DNA of 27,005 bases from Erythrobacter sp. (GTDB lineage Bacteria; Pseudomonadota; Alphaproteobacteria; Sphingomonadales; Sphingomonadaceae), in the NCBI GenBank assembly GCA_002695185.1, contig NZOF01000173.1, forward strand, positions 1 through 27,005, given 5' to 3'. The notes below the pieces were generated by a model that was not told where the DNA came from, searched no databases, and worked only from the letters and a program-made list of their open reading frames with translations. This document shows positions 1-7,766 of this stretch, piece by piece; position 1 is the first letter of the stretch; every line of letters begins with the position of its first letter. A program made the translations under genes and the position numbers.

Positions 1-1479
1 CAGATCTTCCGCCATGCGCTTGGTCAGCGTGGTGACCAGCGTGCGATAGCCCATCTTGGCGGTCTTCTTGCATTCCTCGATGCAATCCTGAACCTGATCC
101 TCGACCGGCTTGATCTCCACCGGCGGGTCGATCAGCCCGGTGGGGCGAATGACCTGTTCGGCGAAGACGCCGCCGGTCTGCTCCATCTCCCACGTGCCGG
201 GCGTGGCCGATACGCAGAAGGTCTGCGGGCGCATCGCGTCCCATTCGTTGAAACGAAGCGGGCGGTTGTCGATGCAGCTGGGCAGCCGGAAGCCGTGTTC
301 GGCCAGCGTGATCTTGCGCCGGTGGTCCCCTTTGGACATGGCGCCGATCTGCGGCACGGTCTGGTGGCTTTCATCGACGAACAGCAGTGCGTTTTCGGGC
401 AGATATTCGAACAGCGTCGGCGGCGGTTCGCCGGGCAGACGGCCGGTCAGGAAGCGGCTGTAATTCTCGATCCCCGCGCAGGAACCGGTGGCGGCAATCA
501 TTTCCAGATCGAAATTGGTGCGCTGTTCCAGCCGCTGCGCTTCCAGCAGCTGGCCTTCGGCGTGCAGTTCCTTCAGCCGTTCGGACAGCTCGAACTTGAT
601 GGCCTCGCTGGCCTGCTTCATGGTCGGCCCGGGCGTGACATAATGCGAATTGGCATAGACGCGCACCTTTTCCAGACTGGCGCCTTTCTTGCCGGTCAGC
701 GGGTCGAATTCGCTGATTTCCTCGATCTCGTCACCGAAGAAGCTGATGCGCCACGCCACGTCTTCATAATGGCTCGGAAAGATTTCCAGATTGTCGCCCC
801 GCACGCGGAAATTGCCGCGGGCAAAGGCGGCATCGTTGCGCTTGTATTGCAGGGCCACCAGCTTGCGGATCAGTTCGCGCTGGTCGACCGTGTCGCCCGT
901 CTTGATGTCGAAGATCATCGCCGAATAGGTTTCGACCGATCCGATACCGTAAAGGCAAGATACCGAGGCCACGATGATCACATCGTCCCGTTCCAGCAGG
1001 GCGCGCGTGGCCGAATGGCGCATCCGGTCGATCGCCTCGTTTACGCTGGATTCCTTCTCGATATAGGTATCGCTGCGCGGCACATAGGCTTCGGGCTGGT
1101 AGTAATCGTAATAGCTGACGAAATATTCGACCGCGTTTTCGGGGAAGAAGCTCTTGAATTCGCCATAGAGCTGCGCCGCCAGGATCTTGTTCGGGGCCAG
1201 GATCAGGGCGGGGCGCTGCAATTCCTCGATCACCTTGGCCATGGTGAAGGTCTTGCCCGAACCGGTGACGCCCAGCAGTACCTGCGTCTGTTCGTCATCG
1301 CGCGCCGATGCGGTCAGTTCGGCAATCGCGGTGGGCTGGTCGCCGCTGGGGGTATATTCGCTGACGAGCTTGAACGCCTTGCCCGGCATCGATTTTTCGG
1401 GACGCGCGGGTTTGTGCGGGACGAAATCGCCGGTGGTATCCGGTTCTTCCAGTCCTCTGCGAATTACAAGTTCTGCCAT
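1..1479 (-). CDS. uvrB: UvrABC excinuclease subunit B (partial, C-terminus outside window)
   Basis: UvrB is the damage-verification helicase of nucleotide excision repair. It is loaded by UvrA and recruits UvrC for incision. The reading frame starts with MAELVIRRG at 1479 and stays open to position 1, giving 493 residues of a protein that is usually about 670-750. Visible motifs in order: Walker A GVTGSGKT (residues 70-77), the [21 protein letters not shown] segment leading into the DNA-clamping beta-hairpin (about 111-132), the DESH box (369-372), and a C-terminal [13 protein letters not shown] where the helicase C domain begins. The N-terminal 40 residues are a short extension often seen in sphingomonads. 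I found no clear alphaproteobacterial SOS box upstream. The call is secure; only the missing 3' end is unseen. Confidence 0.98.
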   Translation of the reverse strand, partial: MAELVIRRGLEEPDTTGDFVPHKPARPEKSMPGKAFKLVSEYTPSGDQPTAIAELTASARDDEQTQVLLGVTGSGKTFTMAKVIEELQRPALILAPNKILAAQLYGEFKSFFPENAVEYFVSYYDYYQPEAYVPRSDTYIEKESSVNEAIDRMRHSATRALLERDDVIIVASVSCLYGIGSVETYSAMIFDIKTGDTVDQRELIRKLVALQYKRNDAAFARGNFRVRGDNLEIFPSHYEDVAWRISFFGDEIEEISEFDPLTGKKGASLEKVRVYANSHYVTPGPTMKQASEAIKFELSERLKELHAEGQLLEAQRLEQRTNFDLEMIAATGSCAGIENYSRFLTGRLPGEPPPTLFEYLPENALLFVDESHQTVPQIGAMSKGDHRRKITLAEHGFRLPSCIDNRPLRFNEWDAMRPQTFCVSATPGTWEMEQTGGVFAEQVIRPTGLIDPPVEIKPVEDQVQDCIEECKKTAKMGYRTLVTTLTKRMAEDL

Positions 1480-1579
1480 GGGCGCACATATGGGGAACAA
1501 GGGGCAAGCCTGCAACGGCTGTTGCGCGGCCGGGCGATGTTGCTAGCGTCGGGGCCGAATTACTCAGAGGATATTTGCC

Positions 1580-2131
1580 ATGTTTCGTATCGTTACCTCC
1601 GCCTGTGCCGCTCTTGCGCTGGCGGCCTGTTCTTCCGGCAGCGAGGAAGTCGATGCCGACGGTGACGGCACGGTATCTACCGAGGAAGCGAAGCAGGCGG
1701 CTGAAAAGGTGCGCCCGATGGAGCCGGGCGAATACAAGATGCAGATGGAACTGGTCGATCTGACCGATCCCACCATGAGCGCGGAAGAAATCGCGCAGGC
1801 CAAGCAGTTCTTCTCCTCGATGAGCGGGATGGCCCCGCCGCGCTGCCTCACCCAGGAAGAAGCCAATGAAGGCATGGCCGGTATCGCCCAGGGTCTGCAG
1901 GACGGCAATTGCACCGTCCAGAGCATGACTGCGGACAAGGACGGCATGCGCGGCGAGATGACCTGCAAGGGCCAGAACGGCGAAGCGAAAGTGAACCTCG
2001 ATACCACGTCCACCGGCACCTCGTCGGAGATGACCATGCGCGTCGTGGAGCCGACCGCAGACGGCAAGGAAAAGTCCACCACGATGAAAATCGGCATGAC
2101 CCGCACGGGTGATTGCCCGGCCGACGGCTGA
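1580..2131 (+). CDS. DUF3617-type lipoprotein with an EF-hand-like loop
   Basis: This is a 183-residue secreted protein of unknown function. The N-terminus MFRIVTSACAALALAACSS is a lipoprotein signal with lipobox LAAC, so it is probably membrane-anchored in the periplasm. Just after the lipid anchor, DADGDGTVSTEE (about residues 26-37) matches the 12-residue EF-hand calcium loop, with acidic residues at 1, 3 and 5, Ser at 9 and Glu at 12. The rest, with paired cysteines in PPRCLTQEE, NCTVQSM and MTCKG and a final GDCPADG, resembles the DUF3617 family common in sphingomonads. A ribosome site AGAGGA lies about 8 bases before ATG 1580. The gene is divergent from uvrB and followed by a hydrolase on the same strand. 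The family assignment is by pattern; the calcium role is inferred. Confidence 0.8.
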   Translation: MFRIVTSACAALALAACSSGSEEVDADGDGTVSTEEAKQAAEKVRPMEPGEYKMQMELVDLTDPTMSAEEIAQAKQFFSSMSGMAPPRCLTQEEANEGMAGIAQGLQDGNCTVQSMTADKDGMRGEMTCKGQNGEAKVNLDTTSTGTSSEMTMRVVEPTADGKEKSTTMKIGMTRTGDCPADG

Positions 2132-2156
2132 TCTGTTCAGGAACCCGCCATCGTGA

Positions 2157-2930
2157 GTGCGCATTATGCCCACGATGGCGACCTTACCTTTTTACGAACA
2201 ACGCGCGGAATGGGGCCGGCGGCTGGCATTGGCGGCCGAACCGTGCGCGGAGGATGCGCAGGCGCCCGGCCTCCGGCTGTTTTTCCGGGAGTGGCTCTAT
2301 CCGTTCCTTCCGATCAAGAGGGTGTTCGGGCCCAAACTCGGAATAAAACCGGCCGTCAGACCGCAGACTGTCATGCTCCTGCCCGGCTTCGGCGCGCACC
2401 CGATCCGCATGCGCTGGATGGCGCGGCAGCTCGAAAAAGCGGGTCACGAAGCCAAGCGCTGGGGGCTGGGATACAATCTCGGCGCCACCAAATGGCGGTT
2501 TAAACGAGTCGAGAAGCGCTTGAAAAAGCTCTATAAACGCCAGCGCGAACCGGTCACGCTGGTCGGTTGGAGCCTGGGCGGCGTGATGGCCCGCGAACTC
2601 GCAAAGCGCCATCCGAACAAGGTCGCCAAGGTCATCACCATGGGCTCCCCCTTCTCGGGCAGCCCCCGCGCCAATAACGGCTGGCGCGCCTACCAGGCCA
2701 TCGCCGGCCACCGCGTCGACGAACCTGAAATCGACACCGTCGTTTCCGAAAAACCTCCTGTAGAAACAGTAGCTTTCTGGAGCCCATGCGATGGAATAGT
2801 CGCCCCCAAATGCGCGTGCGGTAAAGCTGACGAGCGTGATCGCGCCGTTGCCTTGCGCTGTACTCACATGGGTTTTGTAATGACGAATGAAGCAATGGCG
2901 GCGCTTCTTTCGGAACTGGACCGCATCTGA
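2157..2930 (+). CDS. alpha/beta hydrolase (lipase/esterase-like)
   Basis: This is a 257-residue cytoplasmic-looking protein with the alpha/beta-hydrolase fold. VMLLPGFGAHP (about residues 72-82) is the oxyanion-loop strand. GWSLGG carries the nucleophile Ser139. SPCDGIVAP supplies Asp212 and CTHMGF supplies His237, so a full Ser-Asp-His triad can be traced. There is no signal peptide. The basic stretch KRVEKRLKKLYKRQRE (about 116-131) is notable and could favour contact with anionic lipid or nucleic acid. The start is uncertain: GTG 2157, ATG 2166 and ATG 2175 are all in frame, and none has a strong ribosome site. The substrate cannot be told from sequence. It lies 64 bases before the ATP-grasp gene and may or may not be cotranscribed with it. 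Confidence 0.85.
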   Translation: MRIMPTMATLPFYEQRAEWGRRLALAAEPCAEDAQAPGLRLFFREWLYPFLPIKRVFGPKLGIKPAVRPQTVMLLPGFGAHPIRMRWMARQLEKAGHEAKRWGLGYNLGATKWRFKRVEKRLKKLYKRQREPVTLVGWSLGGVMARELAKRHPNKVAKVITMGSPFSGSPRANNGWRAYQAIAGHRVDEPEIDTVVSEKPPVETVAFWSPCDGIVAPKCACGKADERDRAVALRCTHMGFVMTNEAMAALLSELDRI

Positions 2931-2994
2931 ACCCTTATACTTGGATAAGGCCGCAGACATTCTGTCATGTGGATCGCTAACATCCAGGGGGCAC

Positions 2995-4422
2995 ATGAGC
3001 GGCGGAGCCGAATTCTTCAATGAGATGCGTGAACCCGATGGGTCGGTAAGGTCCGCCTATTCCGACTATTGCAAATGGTACGACGGGCAGGACCCCAAGC
3101 TGTTGCGCCGCAAGCACTCGGAAGCGGAAACCAACTTTCGCAAGACCGGCATCACCTTCAACGTCTACGGCGAGGACGAGGCCGAAGAGCGCCTGATCCC
3201 TTTCGACATGGTGCCGCGCATCATCGACGCCGCCGAATGGCGCCGGTTATCCCGCGGGATCGAGCAGCGCGTCTCTGCACTCAACGCGTTCATGCACGAT
3301 CTCTACCACCGTCAGGAGATCGTCCGGGCAGGGCGCTTACCTCAGCGCCTTCTCCGCAATAACGAGGCCTGGCTCTCCAACATGGTAGGCTTCACGCCGC
3401 CGGGCGGGGTGTACACGCACATCACCGGGATCGATCTGGTGCGCACCGGCCCGGACGAATTCTACGTGCTCGAAGACAATGCCCGCACCCCGTCGGGCGT
3501 GAGCTATATGCTTGAAAATCGTGAAACGATGATGGCCATGTTCCCCGAGCTTTTCCTGCGCTGCGCGGTGGAAAGCGTATCGGATTACCCGCGCCGTCTC
3601 GCGAAAAGTCTTGCGGCCTGCGCGCCAAGTTGTGCCAGCGACAAGCCGGTCGTGGCGGTACTGACCCCGGGTATCTACAATTCGGCCTATTTCGAACATG
3701 CTTTCCTGGCGGACCAGATGGGCGCCGAACTTGTGGAAGGCAGCGATTTACGCGTCGTGGACGGTCGTGTCGCAATGCGGACGACTAGCGGATACAAGGC
3801 GGTCGACGTCATTTATCGCCGCGTGGACGACGAATTTCTTGATCCGCTTACATTCAATCCGGACAGCGTACTTGGTGTGCCGGGTATCATGGATGTGTAT
3901 CGCGCGGGAAGAATCACGATTGCCAACGCTCCTGGCACCGGCGTGTGCGACGACAAGGCGATCTACTCCTTCATGCCGGAAATCGTCGAGTTCTATACTG
4001 GCGAGAAACCTCTCTTGCCGAATGTCGAAACGTGGCGCTGTGCAGATGACGACAGCCTGAAATACGTGCTCGACAATTTGGCGGAACTGGTGGTCAAGGA
4101 AGTGCATGGCTCCGGCGGCTACGGCATGCTGGTCGGCCCTGCCGCGACGAAAAAGGAAATTGAAGAGTTTCGCGCCAAGGTCGTGGCAAATCCAAGCAAT
4201 TACATCGCCCAGCCTACGCTATCGCTTTCTACCTGTCCCATCTTCACCAAGAAGGGCCTTGCACCTCGTCATGTAGATCTGCGGCCCTTCGTGCTGATGT
4301 CGCCTAACAAGATCGACATAACCCCCGGCGGACTGACGCGTGTGGCGCTAAAAGATGGATCGCTGGTGGTAAACTCAAGCCAGGGAGGCGGCACCAAGGA
4401 TACATGGGTGTTGAAGGACTGA
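2995..4422 (+). CDS. circularly permuted ATP-grasp type 2 protein (DUF404/DUF407)
   Basis: This 475-residue protein belongs to the circularly permuted ATP-grasp family that accompanies alpha-E proteins. Family members are thought to form amide or peptide bonds using ATP, but the substrate is unknown. Seen motifs: YCKWYDG near the N-terminus, LEDNARTPSGVSYMLENRE with Glu160-Asp161-Asn162, the nucleotide-binding VVKEVHGSGGYGMLVG with Lys368 and its glycine loop, DLRPFVLM, and the terminal GGTKDTWVL typical of the family. I chose ATG 2995 because AGGGGG ends about 5 bases upstream and the length then matches the family; the frame is open back to 2887, but that part overlaps the hydrolase. It is the first gene of a four-gene set, 18 bases from the next. 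Confidence 0.93.
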   Translation: MSGGAEFFNEMREPDGSVRSAYSDYCKWYDGQDPKLLRRKHSEAETNFRKTGITFNVYGEDEAEERLIPFDMVPRIIDAAEWRRLSRGIEQRVSALNAFMHDLYHRQEIVRAGRLPQRLLRNNEAWLSNMVGFTPPGGVYTHITGIDLVRTGPDEFYVLEDNARTPSGVSYMLENRETMMAMFPELFLRCAVESVSDYPRRLAKSLAACAPSCASDKPVVAVLTPGIYNSAYFEHAFLADQMGAELVEGSDLRVVDGRVAMRTTSGYKAVDVIYRRVDDEFLDPLTFNPDSVLGVPGIMDVYRAGRITIANAPGTGVCDDKAIYSFMPEIVEFYTGEKPLLPNVETWRCADDDSLKYVLDNLAELVVKEVHGSGGYGMLVGPAATKKEIEEFRAKVVANPSNYIAQPTLSLSTCPIFTKKGLAPRHVDLRPFVLMSPNKIDITPGGLTRVALKDGSLVVNSSQGGGTKDTWVLKD

Positions 4423-4440
4423 TATGCCGGGAGAAACGAC

Positions 4441-5385
4441 ATGTTAGGACGCACTGCCAACGGTCTCTTCTGGATGTTCCGCTATCTCGAGCGGGCCGAG
4501 AACACTGCCCGCCTGCTCGATGCCGGCCTGCGAATGGCTCTTACCCGCGATCTGGTGACAGCCGAAGAAGAGTGGCGATCTGTCATTGCCACCTCTGGCC
4601 AACGCAAGACGTATGAAGCCAAGCATGCGAGCTATACTGGTATGCAGGCATGGAACTTCCTGCTGCGCGAAAATGGAAACCCGGCCAGCATCTTGTCCAT
4701 GTTTGGCCTGGTCCGGCAGAATGCGCGTTTGTCTCGCAATGCTATCAGTGGCGAGCTGTGGGAAGCAATCAACGAAAACTGGCTCATGATTGATGAGCAA
4801 TTGGCAAAGCCGGTGGGCGAAAATCGTGTGCTGGAGACCGTCGCGACAATTCGGCGGGCTGGCACCTTGGCGCGCGGAGCGTTGCAAGGTTCCATGCTGC
4901 GCGAAGAAGGGTATCACTTCGCTCTGACCGGCATGTTCATAGAGCGCGCAGATGCCATCGCGCGCATTCTGGACATCAAATATTATCTCTTGCTGCCCTC
5001 GCTATCTTATGTCGGATCAAGCCTCGATACCGGCCAGTGGGATACCGTACTCCGTTCGGTATCGGGTGACCGCGCCTATCGATGGCTCAATGCAGCCCAG
5101 GTCGATGCGCGCAGTATCTGCGAATTCCTGATCCTCGACGATCGGTTTCCCCGCAGCCTCGCGTTCTGTCACTCGGAGCTTCGAGCAAATCTGGCCGCCC
5201 TCGCGAGAATCCACGGAACCGAAGGGCAAAGCAACGCCCTGATGCGCGATGCCGACATGCGTCTGACCAATCTGAGTATCGACGAGATATTCGATCAGGG
5301 ATTGCATGAATTTCTCGTCGATTTCACTTCCTCGAATGCTGCGATCGGTAATGCCATCGCTGCGGATTACAGGTTCCTTTCCTGA
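4441..5385 (+). CDS. alpha-E domain-containing protein (DUF403)
   Basis: This 314-residue, mostly helical protein opens with MLGRTANGLFWMFRYLERAENTARLLD, the hallmark of the alpha-E family. A repeat-like conserved block follows at about residues 155-180 (GYHFALTGMFIERADAIARILDIKYYLLLPS), and YRWLNAAQVDARSICEFLILDDRFPRSLAFC continues the family pattern. No biochemical activity is established. Alpha-E genes nearly always sit beside the circularly permuted ATP-grasp and are thought to act with it, perhaps as the acceptor-binding or second catalytic part. It starts 18 bases after the ATP-grasp stop, with GGGAGAAACGAC before the ATG. It ends by overlapping the next start at TGATG, so translation is probably coupled. 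Confidence 0.93.
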   Translation: MLGRTANGLFWMFRYLERAENTARLLDAGLRMALTRDLVTAEEEWRSVIATSGQRKTYEAKHASYTGMQAWNFLLRENGNPASILSMFGLVRQNARLSRNAISGELWEAINENWLMIDEQLAKPVGENRVLETVATIRRAGTLARGALQGSMLREEGYHFALTGMFIERADAIARILDIKYYLLLPSLSYVGSSLDTGQWDTVLRSVSGDRAYRWLNAAQVDARSICEFLILDDRFPRSLAFCHSELRANLAALARIHGTEGQSNALMRDADMRLTNLSIDEIFDQGLHEFLVDFTSSNAAIGNAIAADYRFLS

Positions 5386-6200
5386 TGCGCCTCTCGATCA
5401 AACACACCACCCGATATCATTTCGACAATCCGGTCGTTCATGCTTTGCAGCGACTGCGTTTGACCCCGAAAGAGACGCAAGGGCAGGAGATCCTTGACTG
5501 GTCGATGGAGTATGAGAACGCCCACGAGGAACTCACTTACGAAGACCAGCATCATAATACGACCACGCTGGTCGGGGTTGAGCCGGGTACGCGCGAAGTG
5601 AAAATCACCTGCAGTGGCCGTGTGGATACGCATGACCATGCAGGCGTAATCGGCAGGCATGCTGGCCACCTACCCTTATGGAGTTTCTTGTCGCAAACTC
5701 GCCTTACTCGGCCGGGTCCGGGAATGAAGAAGCTGATCGACGACCTGCGCAAGTTCGAAGGCGCTCCTCTGGACATGCTCCATGAACTGTCTCGTGCAAC
5801 GCTGGACCGGGTCGAATATCAAATCGGCACTACGAATTGGAATACGACTGCCGAAGAGAGCTATGCGGCAAGGTCGGGCGTTTGTCAGGATCACGCCCAC
5901 ATTTTCATCGGTGCCGCCCGCGCGCTCGATGTACCGGCGCGATATATATCGGGCTATCTCATGATGAATGATCGCATCGATCAGGAGGCAACCCATGCTT
6001 GGGCCGAAGCTTTCGTCGAGGGACTTGGCTGGGTCGGCTTCGACATTTCGAATGGCATAAGCCCCGACGAACGGTATGTGCGGGTGGCGACAGGGCGCGA
6101 CTATCGCGATGCATCCCCTGTCACGGGCATCAGTTTCGGTAATACGACCCAGGTGCTCGAAGTGGATGTCCAAGTCGAGCAGCAGCAGATTCAGCAGTAA
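5385..6200 (+). CDS. transglutaminase-like cysteine protease family protein
   Basis: This 271-residue protein has an N-terminal beta domain (about residues 1-80, starting MRLSIKHTTRYHFDNPV, the Bact_transglu_N type) followed by a transglutaminase-like core. The catalytic triad is visible: Cys167 in SGVCQDHAH, His204 in THAWAEAF, and Asp220 in GWVGFDISNG. Proteins of this type are probably peptidases or amidotransferases. In this neighbourhood they have been proposed to make, attach or remove a peptide or amide modification together with the ATP-grasp and alpha-E proteins. There is no signal peptide, so it should act in the cytoplasm. Its ATG shares one base with the alpha-E stop, and Anbu follows 13 bases after its own stop. 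Confidence 0.94.
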   Translation: MRLSIKHTTRYHFDNPVVHALQRLRLTPKETQGQEILDWSMEYENAHEELTYEDQHHNTTTLVGVEPGTREVKITCSGRVDTHDHAGVIGRHAGHLPLWSFLSQTRLTRPGPGMKKLIDDLRKFEGAPLDMLHELSRATLDRVEYQIGTTNWNTTAEESYAARSGVCQDHAHIFIGAARALDVPARYISGYLMMNDRIDQEATHAWAEAFVEGLGWVGFDISNGISPDERYVRVATGRDYRDASPVTGISFGNTTQVLEVDVQVEQQQIQQ

Positions 6201-6213
6201 ACGGAAGTACCAA

Positions 6214-6963
6214 ATGACCTATTGTGTGGGAATGAAGCTCGACAAAGGGCTCGTCCTGATGAGCGACACACGGACAAACTCGGGTGTCGATAACATCTCG
6301 GTCTTCCGCAAGATGTTTACGTGGCAGGTACCCGGAGACCGGATCATCACTTTGATGACCGCCGGAAATCTGGCGACAACCCAAGCTGTTATCAGTCAGC
6401 TGGAAGAGCGCACTAAGGAACCAGACGAGCGCGACAATATCCTGCTGAAATCACCAACCATGTTTCAGGTGGCCACTGAGATCGGCAATCTGATGCGTGA
6501 CATCATAGGCCAGCGACAGGAGGCCAATGGTTCTCGCGGAAGAGGACGCTTCACATCCTCCATTATCGTCGCAGGTCAGATCAAGGGCATGGAGCCCAGA
6601 TTGTTCATGGTCTATCCGGAAGGCAATTTCATCGAGGCCAGTCTTGATACGCCCTTTTTCCAGATCGGCGAAACCAAGTACGGGCGCCCGATAATTATTC
6701 GTGGTTATGACCGGAAGATGAGCCTCGAAGATGGGGTGAAATTGCTGATGGTCAGTTTTGATTCCACGTTGAAAGCTAACCTCTCGGTAGGTCTACCGCT
6801 CGACCTTCAGGTGATTACGAGGGACAGCTACGAAGCGATCCACGAACATCGAATTTCTCAGGATGACAGTTATTTCCAGGTGATCTCTGCCGGCTGGGGG
6901 GATGCGCTCAAGAACGCGTTTCATTCCCTGCCGGATTATACTTTCTATCGCGGAGACGACTAG
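6214..6963 (+). CDS. Anbu, proteasome-like Ntn-hydrolase
   Basis: This 249-residue protein starts MTYCVGMKLDKGLVLMSDTR, the Anbu (ancestral beta-subunit) signature. Removing Met1 exposes Thr2 as the N-terminal nucleophile. Asp18 and Lys33 fall at the positions equivalent to proteasomal Asp17 and the general-base lysine. Known Anbu proteins assemble into open, washer-like rings, and peptidase activity has been hard to show. I chose ATG 6214 because cleavage must expose this Thr and GGAAG lies 7 bases upstream; the frame extends upstream to 6076 but that part overlaps the transglutaminase gene. It closes the ATP-grasp/alpha-E/transglutaminase cassette, the classic Anbu context. The likely role is hydrolysis of a product or tagged protein made by its neighbours; this is inference. 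Confidence 0.95.
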   Translation: MTYCVGMKLDKGLVLMSDTRTNSGVDNISVFRKMFTWQVPGDRIITLMTAGNLATTQAVISQLEERTKEPDERDNILLKSPTMFQVATEIGNLMRDIIGQRQEANGSRGRGRFTSSIIVAGQIKGMEPRLFMVYPEGNFIEASLDTPFFQIGETKYGRPIIIRGYDRKMSLEDGVKLLMVSFDSTLKANLSVGLPLDLQVITRDSYEAIHEHRISQDDSYFQVISAGWGDALKNAFHSLPDYTFYRGDD

Positions 6964-7011
6964 GAAAGTATCGCTCACCTGGGGTCTTGGCCAAGGCCCT
7001 GTACTTGCGTA

Positions 7012-7040
7012 TTGGGTCACACAAGACGCAGATACATAAT
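7012..7040 (+). promoter_or_regulatory. candidate promoter for the LuxR-type regulator
   Basis: TTGGGT (7012-7017) and CATAAT (7035-7040) are separated by exactly 17 bases, an acceptable sigma-70-type pair with a good -10 and a partial -35. It would start transcription near 7047 and give a leader of about 80 bases before ATG 7128. It is read from sequence only. Confidence 0.4.
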
Positions 7041-7074
7041 AAATTCCTTCTAATTCAGCATGTTTTGGGCTCTA

Positions 7075-7090
7075 TCCGTAAAATTACGGA
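7075..7090. promoter_or_regulatory. palindromic operator candidate TCCGTAA-AA-TTACGGA
   Basis: This is a perfect inverted repeat with 7-base arms and a 2-base centre, 37 bases before the start of the LuxR-type regulator. It lies just downstream of the candidate start of transcription. Such dyads suit dimeric LuxR-type helix-turn-helix proteins, so autoregulation is plausible. Two copies of TGCGCA follow at 7092-7097 and 7109-7114. Confidence 0.45.
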
Positions 7091-7127
7091 CTGCGCAATT
7101 TCCCTGAGTGCGCATAGGGTGTAAACC

Positions 7128-7760
7128 ATGAAGCAGCGAACAATCCTCCACATCGTCGACGGGTCGAGTAGTTCGCGCGCAGAGCAGGCCCGAATGGGTC
7201 ACGAGCTGGGGTATCATTGCGAAATCTACGCTGATGTAGGTGAACTGATGTCCTTTCCACCGCGTAAAGGAGTGGTTCTCGCCCGGGACGACAAATCCTC
7301 TCAGGGGGTTATCAAGGTTCTGAGAGCGGTAAGCATTGCCGAAGACTGGATCCCCGTGATCGGAACTTCGATTGACCCTGATCCGGGTGATGTCGTTGCT
7401 GCTATCAAGGCAGGGGCGATGGATTACCTGCGCCTTCCCCTGGATCGTCAACGATTGAGAGATGCGGTCGACCAGATAGCGAGCGAAGCACACGCCTATG
7501 CTGATGCTCGGCGCAAAATGATCGAAGCCCGCAACCGGATCGCCAGTCTCTCACCACGGGAACGCGAAGTGCTGGATTGGCTGGCTGAAGGGCGCAGCAA
7601 CAAAATGATCGCGCTAGAATTAAGCATCAGCCCTCGCACGGTTGAGATTCACCGCGCAAACATGATGAGCAAACTCGGCGCGCAGCACGCGGCTGAGGCT
7701 GTCCGTCTTCGCTTGGAAGCACACTTGGAGGACGATCCGGTCGTGACGGTTGTCGCGTAA
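7128..7760 (+). CDS. LuxR/FixJ-type response regulator with degenerate receiver
   Basis: This 210-residue protein has an N-terminal receiver-like domain (about 5-120) and a C-terminal LuxR-type helix-turn-helix (about 138-196). The latter is textbook: LSPREREVLDWLAEGRSNKMIA, then SPRTVEIHRANMMSKL. The receiver is not. The first acidic pocket has only Asp11 (VDGSS rather than VDDE). The phosphorylation strand reads VVLARDD, so the usual Asp falls on Arg53 or is shifted to Asp54. The conserved lysine of the KP motif is Leu103 (YLRLPL). It may therefore work without phosphorylation, or through a different signal. It lies 164 bases after anbu with its own candidate promoter and palindrome. Whether it regulates the Anbu cassette is a guess from position. 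Confidence 0.88.
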   Translation: MKQRTILHIVDGSSSSRAEQARMGHELGYHCEIYADVGELMSFPPRKGVVLARDDKSSQGVIKVLRAVSIAEDWIPVIGTSIDPDPGDVVAAIKAGAMDYLRLPLDRQRLRDAVDQIASEAHAYADARRKMIEARNRIASLSPREREVLDWLAEGRSNKMIALELSISPRTVEIHRANMMSKLGAQHAAEAVRLRLEAHLEDDPVVTVVA

Positions 7761-7766
7761 GCGGGA

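Noticed and set aside
1480..1579. SOS (LexA) box upstream of uvrB
   Set aside because: The nearest GAAC at about 1496 has no second GAAC after seven bases, so the alphaproteobacterial GTTC-N7-GTTC pattern is not met.
295..1665. 456-residue plus-strand frame opposite uvrB
   Set aside because: It is the antisense shadow of uvrB in GC-rich DNA, has no ribosome site or recognisable domain, and runs into the lipoprotein gene.
2912..2936. EcfG-like GGAAC-N16-CCTT before the ATP-grasp gene
   Set aside because: The mismatch falls in the core of the -10 element and the -35 lies inside the hydrolase coding region, so it is too weak to call.
2887..2994. upstream extension of the ATP-grasp frame
   Set aside because: The frame is open, but this part overlaps the hydrolase end, and ATG 2995 has a strong ribosome site and gives the family length.
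2184..3020. 278-residue minus-strand frame across the hydrolase and ATP-grasp start
   Set aside because: It is antisense to the hydrolase with its complete Ser-Asp-His triad and has no family features.
6978..6998. terminator after anbu (CTTGGCCAAG region)
   Set aside because: The dyad has no loop and no T run, so it would not form a usable Rho-independent terminator.
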